This document shows positions 34,224-43,550 of a DNA stretch of 64,000 bases, in pieces. A model generated the notes under the pieces. That model saw only the letters and a list, made by a program, of their open reading frames with translations. It searched no databases and was not told where the DNA came from. The position numbers and the translations under genes are program-made. This stretch comes from Gallionella sp. UBA4121 (lineage in GTDB: Bacteria; Pseudomonadota; Gammaproteobacteria; Burkholderiales; Gallionellaceae). The stretch's first letter is position 1. Every line of letters starts with the position of its first letter. The stretch lies in assembly GCA_002381565.1 (NCBI GenBank), contig DFWZ01000060.1:13956-77955 (forward strand), in the 5' to 3' direction.

Positions 34224-35273
34224 ATGACGAATATCGTGCAATTACTGGCCGATGAAGCGGAATATCTTTTGAACCACCGTTGTACAGGCATTCCCGGGGA
34301 ATCGCTGCACCTGCCGGGCGCGGATTATGTGGATCGCGTGGTGGCGATGAAGGATAGAAAACCCGCTGTGCTGCGCAGCCTGCAAGCCCTGTACGGACAT
34401 GGCAGGCTTGCAAACACGGGCTATCTGTCGCTGCTACCGGTGGACCAGGGCGTGGAACATTCAGGCGGCGCCTCGTTCGCGGCCAATCCGATGTACTTTG
34501 ACCCCGAGAACATCGTCAAACTTGCCATCGAAGGCGGCTGCAACGGCGTGGCATCGACACTCGGCGTGCTGTCATCAGTGGCTCGCCGCTACGCGCACAA
34601 GATCCCGTTCATCGTCAAAATCAACCACAACGAGCTGCTCACCTATCCCAACAAATTCGACCAGACGCTGTTCGCCAGCGTGGATCAGGCCTTTGACATG
34701 GGTGCGGTGGCAGTCGGTGCGACGGTATTTTACGGGTCGGATCAGTCGCGCCGACAGATCAGCGAAGTCTCCGAGGCATTCGAACACGCGCATAACTTAG
34801 GGCTGGCCACCGTGTTGTGGGCCTATTTGCGCAATCCGGCATTCAAAAAAGACGGCATCGATTACCACGTTGCCGCCGATCTGACCGGGCAGGCCAATCA
34901 TCTGGCCGCCACCATCAATGCCGACATCATCAAGCAGAAAATGGCCGAAAATAACGGCGGCTACAAAGCCATCGGGTTCGGCAAGACCAGCGACAAGGTT
35001 TACAGCGAACTAACCTCGGATCATCCGATCGATCTGGTGCGTTATCAGGTCGCGAATTGCTACATGGGGCGCGTGGGCATGATCAATTCAGGCGGCGCAT
35101 CGGGCAAGGATGATCTGCATCAGGCGGTGCGCACCGCAGTCATCAACAAACGCGCCGGCGGCATGGGCATGATCTGCGGCCGCAAGTCCTTCCAGAAACC
35201 GATGAAAGACGGCATTGCACTGCTGAACGCGATTCAGGATGTGTATCTGGACCGGTCTGTGACGGTCGCTTAA
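34224..35273 (+). CDS. fbaB: Class I fructose-bisphosphate aldolase (FbaB/DhnA type)
   Basis: 349 aa from the ATG at 34224, with GAGGAGC upstream. The conserved bacterial class I region is seen (LLPVDQGVEHSGGASF; IVKINHNELL; GGASGKDDLHQAV). It splits or forms fructose-1,6-bisphosphate in glycolysis, gluconeogenesis and the Calvin cycle. In an autotroph it could serve CO2 fixation. Monocistronic, facing away from purT. Confidence 0.92.
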   Translation: MTNIVQLLADEAEYLLNHRCTGIPGESLHLPGADYVDRVVAMKDRKPAVLRSLQALYGHGRLANTGYLSLLPVDQGVEHSGGASFAANPMYFDPENIVKLAIEGGCNGVASTLGVLSSVARRYAHKIPFIVKINHNELLTYPNKFDQTLFASVDQAFDMGAVAVGATVFYGSDQSRRQISEVSEAFEHAHNLGLATVLWAYLRNPAFKKDGIDYHVAADLTGQANHLAATINADIIKQKMAENNGGYKAIGFGKTSDKVYSELTSDHPIDLVRYQVANCYMGRVGMINSGGASGKDDLHQAVRTAVINKRAGGMGMICGRKSFQKPMKDGIALLNAIQDVYLDRSVTVA

Positions 35274-35282
35274 GCGATAAGA

Positions 35283-35363
35283 GCAGCACCCCGCCTGAAC
35301 CGCCAAAAACGGCACAGGCAGCGGATTTCGACTCAAAAATACCGTTCAGCCAGGTGGGGCTGC
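35283..35363. repeat. Imperfect long inverted repeat between convergent genes
   Basis: The arm GCAGCACCCCGCCTGAACCG near 35283 pairs imperfectly with CGTTCAGCCAGGTGGGGCTG near 35343. It lies between the aldolase and pepN stops and could end transcription from both sides, although no T-run follows. Confidence 0.35.
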
Positions 35364-35383
35364 CTCTTACCTTAACAGGCCCG

Positions 35384-38011
35384 TTATCCCAGCAATCTCC
35401 CGACAATTTCGAATACATCTCGAGACAGGCCGACATGATTGCGCAACATTTCAAGGGCTGCGCGGGCGTGCGTCTGACGGCCTGCATCGAACCGGTTCCA
35501 GCGGTCGAAGCAACGGGCCAGGCGGGCAGCGACCTGAGGGTTGATGGCATCAAGCCGGCAGGTCTGTTCTGCGAGAAAGCGGTAACCGCTGCCGTCAAAG
35601 GCGTGGAATCGCACATGGTTGCTGCCGAAAGCGCGCAGCAACGCATAAACCTTGTTCGGATTGCGCATATCAAACGCCGGATGTTTGACCAGCCGCTCGA
35701 CGACCAGCAGCGTGTCGGGGCTGCGGCTGCTAGCCTGGACTTGCAGCCATTTATCGACAACCAGCGGCTCGCCTTGCCAGCGCTGATAGAAGGCATCCAT
35801 GGCCTGTTGACGTTCCGCACCTTCACACTGAGCCAGGGCCGTAAGGCTTGCGAACTGGTCGGTCATGTTGTCGGCGGCGTCAAATTGTTGGCGCGCCAGC
35901 GCACGGGCAGCGGCACTGCCCGCTTCACACAGATAGCCCAGACAAAGGTTGCGCAAAGCCCGGCGACCGGTATTAAGCGGATCGGCGCGATAGCCATCGG
36001 AAGGCGCGAGGCGCTGATAGCAGGACTGAAACGCCGAACCCAGCTGCTCTGCGAGGTGACGGCGCAGGCCGTTGCGGGCGGCGTGCAAGGCGTCTGGGTC
36101 GACCACCTCCAGCTGTTCTGCCAGCGTGGCTTCGCCCGGCAATGACAAGGCTTCAGCAACAAAGGCCGGATCGACATCGGCACAGGCCAGCACCTTTGCC
36201 GCCGCCCGGGTGAAGCTGTCCGGCCAGCTGGGCGCGCCACCGGCACTGAGGGTGTGTGTGGCAGCGACGATCAGGCGGCTTGCCAGGCGCTGCCCTGCCT
36301 CCCATCGATTGAAGGGATCACTGTCGTGCGCCAGCAAGTGGGCGAGATCAGCGTCACTGTATGCAAAATCGAGCACGACCGGCGCCGAAAAATCACGCAG
36401 CAGCGAGGGTACGGGCGCCTGCTCGACATCTTCGAAGATAAATTCCTGCACCGCGCTGCGTAATGACAACACTCGCTGATAGTTTGCCGTGTGCTCGCCC
36501 GCCAGACGCAATGGCAAGTCCTCCCCGTCCTGCCCGATCAGCGCGATGCCCACGGGAATGTGGAACGGCAGCATATCCGGACGACCCGGCATGGACTGTG
36601 ACAAATTCAGTGTATAGCGTTTATTGGCGGCATCGTAACTGCCCGTGGCGCGGACATGCGGCGTGCCGGCCTGCTCATACCAGTGCATGAACTGAGTCAG
36701 ATCAACACCCGATGCATCACTCATGGCAGAGACGAAATCGTCGCAGGTCACCGCCTGCCCGTCGTGCCGGGCGAAGTACAGATCCATGCCGCGACGAAAG
36801 GCTTGTTTGCCGATCAGGGTATGGATCATGCGCACCACCTCGGCGCCTTTTTGATAGATGGTCGCGGTGTAAAAATTGTTGATTTCGATATACGAGGCAG
36901 GTCGCACCGGATGCGCCATCGGGCCTGCGTCTTCGGGGAACTGGGCGGCGCGCAGGCCGCGCACCTCGCGAATTCTGGCCACCGAACGGTTATGCACGTC
37001 AGCACCAAATTCCTGATCGCGAAAAACGGTCAGCCCCTCTTTTAGCGACAGCTGAAACCAGTCGCGACAGGTCACCCGGTTGCCGGTCCAGTTGTGAAAA
37101 TACTCGTGCGCCACGACCCTGTCGATGTTCTCAAAATCGACATCGGTGGCAACGTCGGGCCGGGCCAGCACATATCTGGTGTTGAAAATGTTCAGCCCTT
37201 TGTTTTCCATCGCCCCCATATTGAAGTCGCTCACCGCGACGATCATATAATGGTCAAGATCACATTCCAGGCCGAAGGTCTCCTCATCCCATTGCATCGC
37301 TTTTTTCAGCGAGGACATCGCGTAGTCACACTGATCGAGGCGGCCGGGCTCAACATAGATCGCCAACTGAACCATGCGCCCGGATGTGGTGCGGTAACTG
37401 TCACGCAGCACATCGAGACGGGCGGCAACCATGGCAAACAGGTAACAGGGTTTGGGGTGCGGATCCTGCCATCTGGCCCAGTGACGGCCGCCCTCCTCAT
37501 CACCACTGGCAACCGGATTACCGTTGGCAAGCAATTGCGGCAACATCGCCTTGTCGGCGTGCAGGGTCACGGTATAGCGTGACATCACATCCGGCCTGTC
37601 TGAAAACCACGTGATGCGGCGAAAACCCTGCGCTTCGCACTGGGTAAAGTAGCCGTTGGCGGAGCGGTAGAGGCCGGACAGTCGGGTGTTGCTGTCGGGG
37701 CGGATGCGACTCACCGTCTCAATTCGACATGCATCAGGCAAATCGCCCAGCACCAGCTGACCGGCGCTCAAATCGTAACGGCTGGCGGGAAGTTTTACGC
37801 CATCGAGGCACAAACTCAGCAACTCCAGTTCCTCGCCGTCCAGCACCAGCGGTGCTTGCGTGCCTGACGCCTGATTGCGGCGCACTGCCAGCTGTGCCGT
37901 CACCAGAACTTCACCGTTCTGAAAACTGACATCCATCTCAACCGTATCGATCAGAAACGGGGGCGGCTGGTAGTCGGCCAGAAACAGGGGGCTTGGCGTG
38001 TCTTGGGTCAT
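35384..38011 (-). CDS. pepN: Aminopeptidase N
   Basis: 875 aa from the ATG at 38011 (MTQDTPSP); E. coli PepN has 870. Zinc site and exopeptidase motifs are present: GAMEN at about 266, HEYFHNWTG at 302 and the third ligand Glu325 in LKEGLTVF. It removes N-terminal residues from peptides in the cytoplasm. Monocistronic. Confidence 0.96.
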   Translation of the reverse strand: MTQDTPSPLFLADYQPPPFLIDTVEMDVSFQNGEVLVTAQLAVRRNQASGTQAPLVLDGEELELLSLCLDGVKLPASRYDLSAGQLVLGDLPDACRIETVSRIRPDSNTRLSGLYRSANGYFTQCEAQGFRRITWFSDRPDVMSRYTVTLHADKAMLPQLLANGNPVASGDEEGGRHWARWQDPHPKPCYLFAMVAARLDVLRDSYRTTSGRMVQLAIYVEPGRLDQCDYAMSSLKKAMQWDEETFGLECDLDHYMIVAVSDFNMGAMENKGLNIFNTRYVLARPDVATDVDFENIDRVVAHEYFHNWTGNRVTCRDWFQLSLKEGLTVFRDQEFGADVHNRSVARIREVRGLRAAQFPEDAGPMAHPVRPASYIEINNFYTATIYQKGAEVVRMIHTLIGKQAFRRGMDLYFARHDGQAVTCDDFVSAMSDASGVDLTQFMHWYEQAGTPHVRATGSYDAANKRYTLNLSQSMPGRPDMLPFHIPVGIALIGQDGEDLPLRLAGEHTANYQRVLSLRSAVQEFIFEDVEQAPVPSLLRDFSAPVVLDFAYSDADLAHLLAHDSDPFNRWEAGQRLASRLIVAATHTLSAGGAPSWPDSFTRAAAKVLACADVDPAFVAEALSLPGEATLAEQLEVVDPDALHAARNGLRRHLAEQLGSAFQSCYQRLAPSDGYRADPLNTGRRALRNLCLGYLCEAGSAAARALARQQFDAADNMTDQFASLTALAQCEGAERQQAMDAFYQRWQGEPLVVDKWLQVQASSRSPDTLLVVERLVKHPAFDMRNPNKVYALLRAFGSNHVRFHAFDGSGYRFLAEQTCRLDAINPQVAARLARCFDRWNRFDAGRQTHARAALEMLRNHVGLSRDVFEIVGRLLG

Positions 38012-38169
38012 GTTGGCATCTTGAAAAAAATCGTAGTGTGACAGCAAAATCCGCTGCAAGCTATATTGTTTGAACACTCGGCCCGAATGACCCGCCTCGC
38101 CTCATCGGCACTTGTCAACAGACCTGGCGCACACTGCCCAGGCGCAGACAGGCTAACTGCTTTTTGAGG

Positions 38170-38643
38170 TTAATGTGCAGTCACGCCGACTGTGATGGTA
38201 TTGCCGGGCTGCTGCGGCATGGTGGTCACGCCCTCATGTCCGCCATACAAATAATGTACCTCATACCCGGAAACGACCTGTTTTGACACGTCCTTGCATT
38301 CCTGCTGCATGCCCTCGCTGCCGCTATTGCTGCCGTCATTCTGTATCCGGTCGCCGGTAATGGCTCCTGCAATTGCGCCTGCCGCACCGGCGGCCACACG
38401 TCCTGAACCCTGCCCGACCTGGGATCCGAGCAAAGCGCCTGCAATGCCTCCCAGAATACTTCCGCCCATGGAACGGCTGCCGGATGACTGGGTCCGGACC
38501 GGAACGTTGTAGCATTCCTGACCGGCAACTGTCTGGTAGATGGGCCTCGATGAAATCACCTTAGCCGTGTCCGTAAAGTCATCCGCTCTGGACTGAATTG
38601 ATACCGCGACAAGGATTGCCGTTGCGATGATTTTTTTCTGCAT
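38170..38643 (-). CDS. Glycine-zipper outer-membrane-type protein (17 kDa antigen-like)
   Basis: 157 aa from the ATG at 38643 (AAGGAATTT upstream). Signal peptide over residues 1-20; then two glycine-zipper helices (GGSILGGIAGALLGSQVGQG and AAGAAGAIAGAITGDRIQN) as in Rickettsia 17 kDa antigen/SlyB-like proteins. No lipobox Cys is seen after the signal. Probably an envelope protein; role unknown. It follows the repeat protein at 38709 on the same strand. Confidence 0.85.
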   Translation of the reverse strand: MQKKIIATAILVAVSIQSRADDFTDTAKVISSRPIYQTVAGQECYNVPVRTQSSGSRSMGGSILGGIAGALLGSQVGQGSGRVAAGAAGAIAGAITGDRIQNDGSNSGSEGMQQECKDVSKQVVSGYEVHYLYGGHEGVTTMPQQPGNTITVGVTAH

Positions 38644-38708
38644 GAAAATTCCTTTTGTGGTTTTGTATTGTCCGAAAGATCGCCAGCCAGCGCCTTTGGC
38701 CTGGCGTA

Positions 38709-39170
38709 TCAATGAGGGCCGTAGCCGTTATAGTAAGTAGTTGGTCCGTATGTAATATGTCTTGGCAGGAGCGCTGGCTGTTGGTAAGCGGCTTGACTAT
38801 AGGCAGGTGCAGACTGAACATAGACCGGCACTTGCCGCACATAGACCGGCGCCGATTGCACATAAACGGGAGCCGGCTGCGCATAGACCACAGCAGGTTG
38901 CGAAATCATCTCACCCGCCAGCCCCAAACCAAACAGCATCCCCAATCCTCCGTCCCCCCAGCCTTCCCCGCCGCGCCAGCCTTCCCCGCCACGCCAGCCT
39001 TCCCCGCCACGCCAGCCTTCTCCTCCGCGCCAGCCTTCTCCTCCGCGCCAGCCTTCTCCTCCGCGCCAGCCTTCCCCTCCGCGCCAGCCTTCCCCGCCGC
39101 GGCGACCGTCGGCGTATGCCAGATTAACCACAAAAAACATCAGAACAAGCGCAAGCAGACTTTTTTTCAT
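38709..39170 (-). CDS. Secreted repeat protein with eight RGGEGW units
   Basis: 153 aa with a signal peptide (MKKSLLALVLMFFVVNLAYA). Residues 23-71 are eight perfect copies of RGGEGW, followed by a glycine-rich hydrophobic stretch and a Tyr/Val/Pro/Gln-rich tail with repeated YVQSAPVYV-like units. I know no named family with this layout. Trp/Arg/Gly repeats could bind surfaces, polysaccharide or nucleic acid; this is a guess. It lies 65 nt upstream of the glycine-zipper gene. Confidence 0.75.
   Translation of the reverse strand: MKKSLLALVLMFFVVNLAYADGRRGGEGWRGGEGWRGGEGWRGGEGWRGGEGWRGGEGWRGGEGWRGGEGWGDGGLGMLFGLGLAGEMISQPAVVYAQPAPVYVQSAPVYVRQVPVYVQSAPAYSQAAYQQPALLPRHITYGPTTYYNGYGPH
38962..39105. 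repeat. 18-bp coding tandem repeat (about eight units)
   Basis: Units of 18 bp starting at 38962 and repeating every 18 bp to 39105, each encoding RGGEGW on the minus strand. Third-base changes (cccc/tctc/ccct; gccgc/gccac/tccgc) cluster by neighbouring units, showing recent duplication with amino-acid conservation. Likely to vary in copy number between strains. Confidence 0.9.
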
Positions 39171-39427
39171 TTATGGCTCTCTTTTATCAAACAAAAGCGG
39201 CGATTTCACGCTTGAGATGACCAACATAGCAGAAAGTTCGTATTTATACTTCTTCGACCACGGAATTTACAATTGCTTACAAAATATGAATTTTTATTAA
39301 TGCAATTCAGTTGCATGACCATGCTAAATTACAGGCCTCCCAGTACGGTTAGTCGTAAACACCCGCATATCGGTGGCTGCAAAACGCATCGTTGATAATC
39401 ATCTGTCGCCTTGGACACAATCAGAGT

Positions 39428-40684
39428 ATGCACACTCAGAATATTCACAGGCTTGTCGTCACACGCCTGATCATTGGATGGATGTTACTGTCCGTGATCA
39501 TCGGCGGGATAGTCTATTACCTTGAGTTGCAGAAGGTGGATAAACTGGTGTTCGGTCTGGCAACGGTGGAGTCGCGTTTATTCACAACCACGCTCGACCG
39601 GAACAGTGCCAGCCGGAAGGATGCGCTCAAGGAAAAAGCCGATGAATTCATCAAGCGGCATTTCATCGTCATCGAACTCTACGATGAAAACAGGAATCAG
39701 ATTCTGCGTGTGGTAAGACCGGGCAAGGAGGCAATCGAGGGAAAAATAGCAACGTATGTGCAGGCATTTCCGCTGGAAAATGCCGTCCATTACAACCAGT
39801 TTTTCATGGGCAAGAATTCATTCCTGCAGGTCATGCTGCCGCTACAGGACAGCAAAGGCGATTTGATCGGCTATTTTAAAGGCGTCTATCAGGTCGATGC
39901 GGAAACCCTGCATAACATCGAAATCGACATTGTCGGCACACTGCTGCTCGTGGTCGTGGTCATCCTCATGACGGCCATCATGCTCTACCCCATCATCATT
40001 TCCCTCAATAAAGGGCTGGTCAAACTCTCATCCGACCTGCTCAACGGCAATATCGAATTGATGGATGTGCTGGGCAGTGCCATCGCGAAGCGGGATTCGG
40101 ATACCAATAGCCATAATTACCGCGTCACCATTTATGCGATTCGCTTCGCCGAGATACTGGGGCTTCCCAGCGCGCAAATCCGCAAGCTGACTGCGGGAGC
40201 CTTTCTGCATGATGTCGGGAAGATAGGCATCAGAGACAATATACTGCTCAAACCAGCCAGCTTGACCGAAGAAGAATTTGCCGTGATGCGCACCCATGTG
40301 CTGCTGGGAACCGACATCATCAGCCGTTCAAAATGGCTTGAGGGCGCGCGCGAAGTGGTGGAGTTTCATCATGAGAAATTCGATGGGAGCGGATATATGA
40401 AAGGTCTTGTCGGGAATGAAATTCCGTTAAACGCGCGCATCTTTACGATCGTCGATGTGTTCGATGCACTCACCTCAAGACGACCTTACAAAGAACCCTT
40501 CGACTTCGATGAAGCCATGGAACTCATGAAGCCGGACAGCGGCAAGCGTTTTGACCCGAAGTTATTACAGATATTTCACGAGCAGGCCAATTCGCTTTAT
40601 CAGGCAATATCCCATGCACCGGATGATGTGCTGGAGTCAATGCTGAAAGACCTGATCAGACAGCATTTTTTACGGCCTGAGTAA
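39428..40684 (+). CDS. Membrane HD-GYP domain protein (c-di-GMP phosphodiesterase-like)
   Basis: 418 aa from the ATG at 39428. Two membrane helices (about residues 11-30 and 165-190) bracket a small periplasmic sensor-like domain, then the HD-GYP domain: LHDVGKIGI holds the HD pair and VEFHHEKFDGSGYM the second motif. The GYP proline is Met here, a relaxed variant, so c-di-GMP hydrolysis is likely but not certain. Signal unknown. Monocistronic. Confidence 0.87.
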   Translation: MHTQNIHRLVVTRLIIGWMLLSVIIGGIVYYLELQKVDKLVFGLATVESRLFTTTLDRNSASRKDALKEKADEFIKRHFIVIELYDENRNQILRVVRPGKEAIEGKIATYVQAFPLENAVHYNQFFMGKNSFLQVMLPLQDSKGDLIGYFKGVYQVDAETLHNIEIDIVGTLLLVVVVILMTAIMLYPIIISLNKGLVKLSSDLLNGNIELMDVLGSAIAKRDSDTNSHNYRVTIYAIRFAEILGLPSAQIRKLTAGAFLHDVGKIGIRDNILLKPASLTEEEFAVMRTHVLLGTDIISRSKWLEGAREVVEFHHEKFDGSGYMKGLVGNEIPLNARIFTIVDVFDALTSRRPYKEPFDFDEAMELMKPDSGKRFDPKLLQIFHEQANSLYQAISHAPDDVLESMLKDLIRQHFLRPE

Positions 40685-40925
40685 CAGGGACGCACCGGAT
40701 CACACAACACGCATGCCGGTTTTCTGTCCATGTATTAAAAATACAGAATAATCCCGGAAAAAATCGCCATCCATGAAATCAACAAAATAACCAATAAATT
40801 CAAATGTATACTTTGTACAATCGCGTTACACAACAGGTGAATTATGGCCGGATTAACGCCGTAATCCCAACGATCTCACTCCGGCCCAGACGCACGCGAC
40901 AGATGGAAGAAGTTACTTGAATACG

Positions 40926-42299
40926 ATGAGTAAAGACACAGAGATGCCAGCCGAAAAGCTGACAACGCCCCGCGCGCCAGTCGATGCCGGGTTCAATCCG
41001 CCATCCCCCTACGGGCGCAATGTGCAATTGCTGCGGATGCTGGGGTTGGCGATCATGGTAGGCATATTGGGTGCGCTGGCGGTACTGGCGTTTCATCAGC
41101 TGCTGCTTACGCTTGAAGCGACGATGTATGGATTGAACCAGGGGCTGGTAGCCGATGCCACGCACCTGCCGCCTGAAATACGCGCCATCATTCCCGCGCT
41201 GGGCGGGCTTGTCGCCGGGTTGATGCTGCAATACTTTCTCGGGCGCGGTAAAAGCGATAACGGGACGGATTACATGGAAGCCATATCCGCCGGCGGCGAA
41301 ATCCCCTTGCGATCTTCGCTGCTGAAATCGGCGGCATCCGCCGCCACGGTCGTCTCAGGCGGCTCGATCGGGCGCGAAGGATCCATGGTGCAACTGGCCG
41401 CGTTGTCCGGCAGCCTGCTGGGGAAAGCGCTGCATCTGACGCCCGTCGAGCGGCGTTTTGCCGTGGCCTGCGGCGCGGCAGCGGGGCTGGCAGGCGCATA
41501 CAACACGCCGATTGCCGGCGCCTTGTTCGTCGCTGAAATCGTGCTCGGCGGCATCAGCGTGAGCAGCTTCGGCCCCCTGCTGCTGGCAGCGGCGATCGCC
41601 GATTCGGTGGTGCGACACGTAAGCCGCGTCGGCCCTATTTTTGCCGCCACCCCCGGCACACTGCAAAGTCTGCCTGAACTGCTGCTGGTGGTGTTGACCG
41701 GTATCGCGGCAGGATTGCTGGGACCACTGCTTATCGGCGCATTAAATTACGCACACCGGACTTTGGCTGCACTGCGTTTTCCCCTGTGGCTGAAGATGAC
41801 ACTCGCCGGGCTTGCGGTCGGCGGGCTTTCAGTCATACGCCCGGAAGTGTGGGGCAATGGTTATTCGGTCGTAAATTCATTGCTGCACCAGCCATGGCTG
41901 TGGCAGAGCGTACTGCTCATTCTGGTGCTGAAAATCATTGCCACTGTACTGACTTCAGGTTCCGGGGCCGTCGGCGGTGTGTTTACACCGACCCTGTTTG
42001 TCGGCGCGGCACTGGGTACTCTGGCGGGCAATGCGGTGCAACTGATGCTGCCTGACGTGTCGATGACGGCATTCACACTGGTCGGCATGAGTGCGTTCCT
42101 CGCCGCCGTCACTCACGCACCACTCACGGCGGTGGTAATGGTCAGCGAAATGACAGCAGGCTACGGCCTCGTCCCCGCGCTGGTGTTGGCTAGCCTGGCC
42201 GGTTATTATGTGTCGTCGGTGCTGCATCCGGGTTCGATTTATGCACGCTCTATCCCACAAGACCATCCCACGCAAACGCTGCCATTTACCCATTTATGA
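40926..42299 (+). CDS. CLC-family chloride channel/antiporter
   Basis: 457 aa from the ATG at 40926 (TTG at 40917 possible). Hydrophobic throughout with the CLC selectivity motifs GSIGREGS (the Glu is the gating residue; Ser replaces the usual Pro) and GAVGGVFTPTLFVGAALG. No CBS domains at the C-terminus. It exchanges or conducts chloride across the inner membrane, for example in acid resistance, relevant to an acid-producing sulfur oxidiser. Confidence 0.9.
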   Translation: MSKDTEMPAEKLTTPRAPVDAGFNPPSPYGRNVQLLRMLGLAIMVGILGALAVLAFHQLLLTLEATMYGLNQGLVADATHLPPEIRAIIPALGGLVAGLMLQYFLGRGKSDNGTDYMEAISAGGEIPLRSSLLKSAASAATVVSGGSIGREGSMVQLAALSGSLLGKALHLTPVERRFAVACGAAAGLAGAYNTPIAGALFVAEIVLGGISVSSFGPLLLAAAIADSVVRHVSRVGPIFAATPGTLQSLPELLLVVLTGIAAGLLGPLLIGALNYAHRTLAALRFPLWLKMTLAGLAVGGLSVIRPEVWGNGYSVVNSLLHQPWLWQSVLLILVLKIIATVLTSGSGAVGGVFTPTLFVGAALGTLAGNAVQLMLPDVSMTAFTLVGMSAFLAAVTHAPLTAVVMVSEMTAGYGLVPALVLASLAGYYVSSVLHPGSIYARSIPQDHPTQTLPFTHL

Positions 42300-42335
42300 T
42301 CCTGATACGCTACCTGCAATACCACAGGGTGACTC

Positions 42336-43166
42336 ATGCAATTCAAAAATAAACATGTAAAAAATATTGCAAGAGCCGTGCAACAGCAGATTGATCAGAT
42401 GCTTGCATGGACAGCCGAACCCAAAACCCATATTGAAGGCGGCAAGCCTTATTTGACAGAACGCAAAGGCATCCTGGCGCTGCATTTTGATGCCTTGTCC
42501 ATACAAAGCGAAATGTACATTGATATGCCGGATGAGCTGGTGATCGGTTATACCCGGGCCATGATGAGTTTTTTACTGATCGACCCCACCCCCCGCCACA
42601 TCGCAATGATCGGCTTAGGCGGCGGTTCACTGGCAAAATATTGCTACCGGCATTTGCCGCTGACAGAGATTACCGTTATCGAAATCAGTCCTGATGTGAT
42701 CGCATTGCGCAATGAATTTGCCATTCCTGCTGACGACATACGCTTTCGGGTGCTGCCAGGCGACGGCGCCCATTGGGTGACAGATACCGCCAGCCAGCCG
42801 GATGTACTGATGGTGGACGGGTTCGATTCGGGTGGATTACCCGTTCAACTGGGCAGCCAGCGATTTTACGATGACTGCTTTGCGTTACTGGCCGACAACG
42901 GTATCCTGGTGGTCAATTTGTGGGGCGGCTACCCGCATTACGATGATTACCTGGCACGCCTGCACACCAGCTTTGCCGGGCGTGTGGTGGTGGTTGATGT
43001 AGAGGATAGCGTCAACAAAATTATCCTCGCCGTGAAAAATACTGAATTTCCGCCCTCCCTTTCATCCATCCGGCAGCACGCCAAATTACTCGGCCTGTCG
43101 CATCCGATCAATTTCCAGCAAAAATCCAACAAGTTGATTCGAGCCTTAAACCTCGCCGGTTTTTAG
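42336..43166 (+). CDS. Spermidine synthase-like methyltransferase-fold protein
   Basis: 276 aa with the SpeE-type nucleotide-binding motif MIGLGGGSLAKYCYRHLP and the acidic ITVIEISPDVI strand. Polyamine-binding residues cannot be confirmed, so it may not be a true spermidine synthase; related proteins are annotated as polyamine aminopropyltransferase-like or fused to transporters. It follows the CLC gene by 36 nt on the same strand. Confidence 0.82.
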   Translation: MQFKNKHVKNIARAVQQQIDQMLAWTAEPKTHIEGGKPYLTERKGILALHFDALSIQSEMYIDMPDELVIGYTRAMMSFLLIDPTPRHIAMIGLGGGSLAKYCYRHLPLTEITVIEISPDVIALRNEFAIPADDIRFRVLPGDGAHWVTDTASQPDVLMVDGFDSGGLPVQLGSQRFYDDCFALLADNGILVVNLWGGYPHYDDYLARLHTSFAGRVVVVDVEDSVNKIILAVKNTEFPPSLSSIRQHAKLLGLSHPINFQQKSNKLIRALNLAGF

Positions 43167-43443
43167 TCGCCGGTGTTGCCACCCGTCTTCGTTCCTGGCA
43201 GTAGGCCGGATATTTTAAGTTTCGCAATCCACCCACAATTCAGAATAAAAAACAAAACCATTCGTCTGTCATTTAACACCATTCATCCGGACAAATACGC
43301 CGTTCATCCTGATTTCCGGCTGATAACCGAACGGGCTTGAACGCCAAGCCCGCTTTAGGTAAATTGAGGTCCGTATCAGCGGCAGCCAGCAGCACTAAAG
43401 CTCACCGCGAGTGCTACAATTCAAAAATTCAAGGAACCTCAAC
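43167..43443. promoter_or_regulatory. Gene-free region upstream of the c-di-GMP cluster, with extended -10
   Basis: I see no gene or terminator here. Near its right end is TGC-TACAAT (43412-43420), an extended -10 that would start RNA about 17 nt before the small ORF at 43444. ATAACCGAACGGGC near 43322 resembles the TATAACC elements but has one base less spacing. Confidence 0.4.
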
Positions 43444-43539
43444 ATGAAGCCAAATTCGTCAAGCGGTCCAGTGATCCGAAACAATCAGTCATATTTTAAA
43501 AACTTTGTTCAACTCTTTCTGCTGACCGTGCGCAATTAA
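43444..43539 (+). CDS. Possible 31-aa leader peptide of the GGDEF-EAL gene
   Basis: 31 codons (MKPNSSSGPV... ending LLTVRN), with AAGGAACC seven nt before the ATG and an extended -10 upstream. Its stop is 11 nt before the start of the GGDEF-EAL gene, which has no good ribosome site of its own, so translation may be coupled through this ORF. No similarity recognised. It may equally be a chance ORF. Confidence 0.4.
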   Translation: MKPNSSSGPVIRNNQSYFKNFVQLFLLTVRN

Positions 43540-43550
43540 CTGCCTGATTC

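Noticed and set aside
38962..39105. Regular repeats as a possible CRISPR or regulatory array
   Set aside because: Units are contiguous, 18 bp and in frame with a secreted protein; this is a coding minisatellite.
43318..43336. Fifth TATAACC-type element
   Set aside because: Spacing between the half-sites is one base shorter and the first T is missing, so it was not counted.
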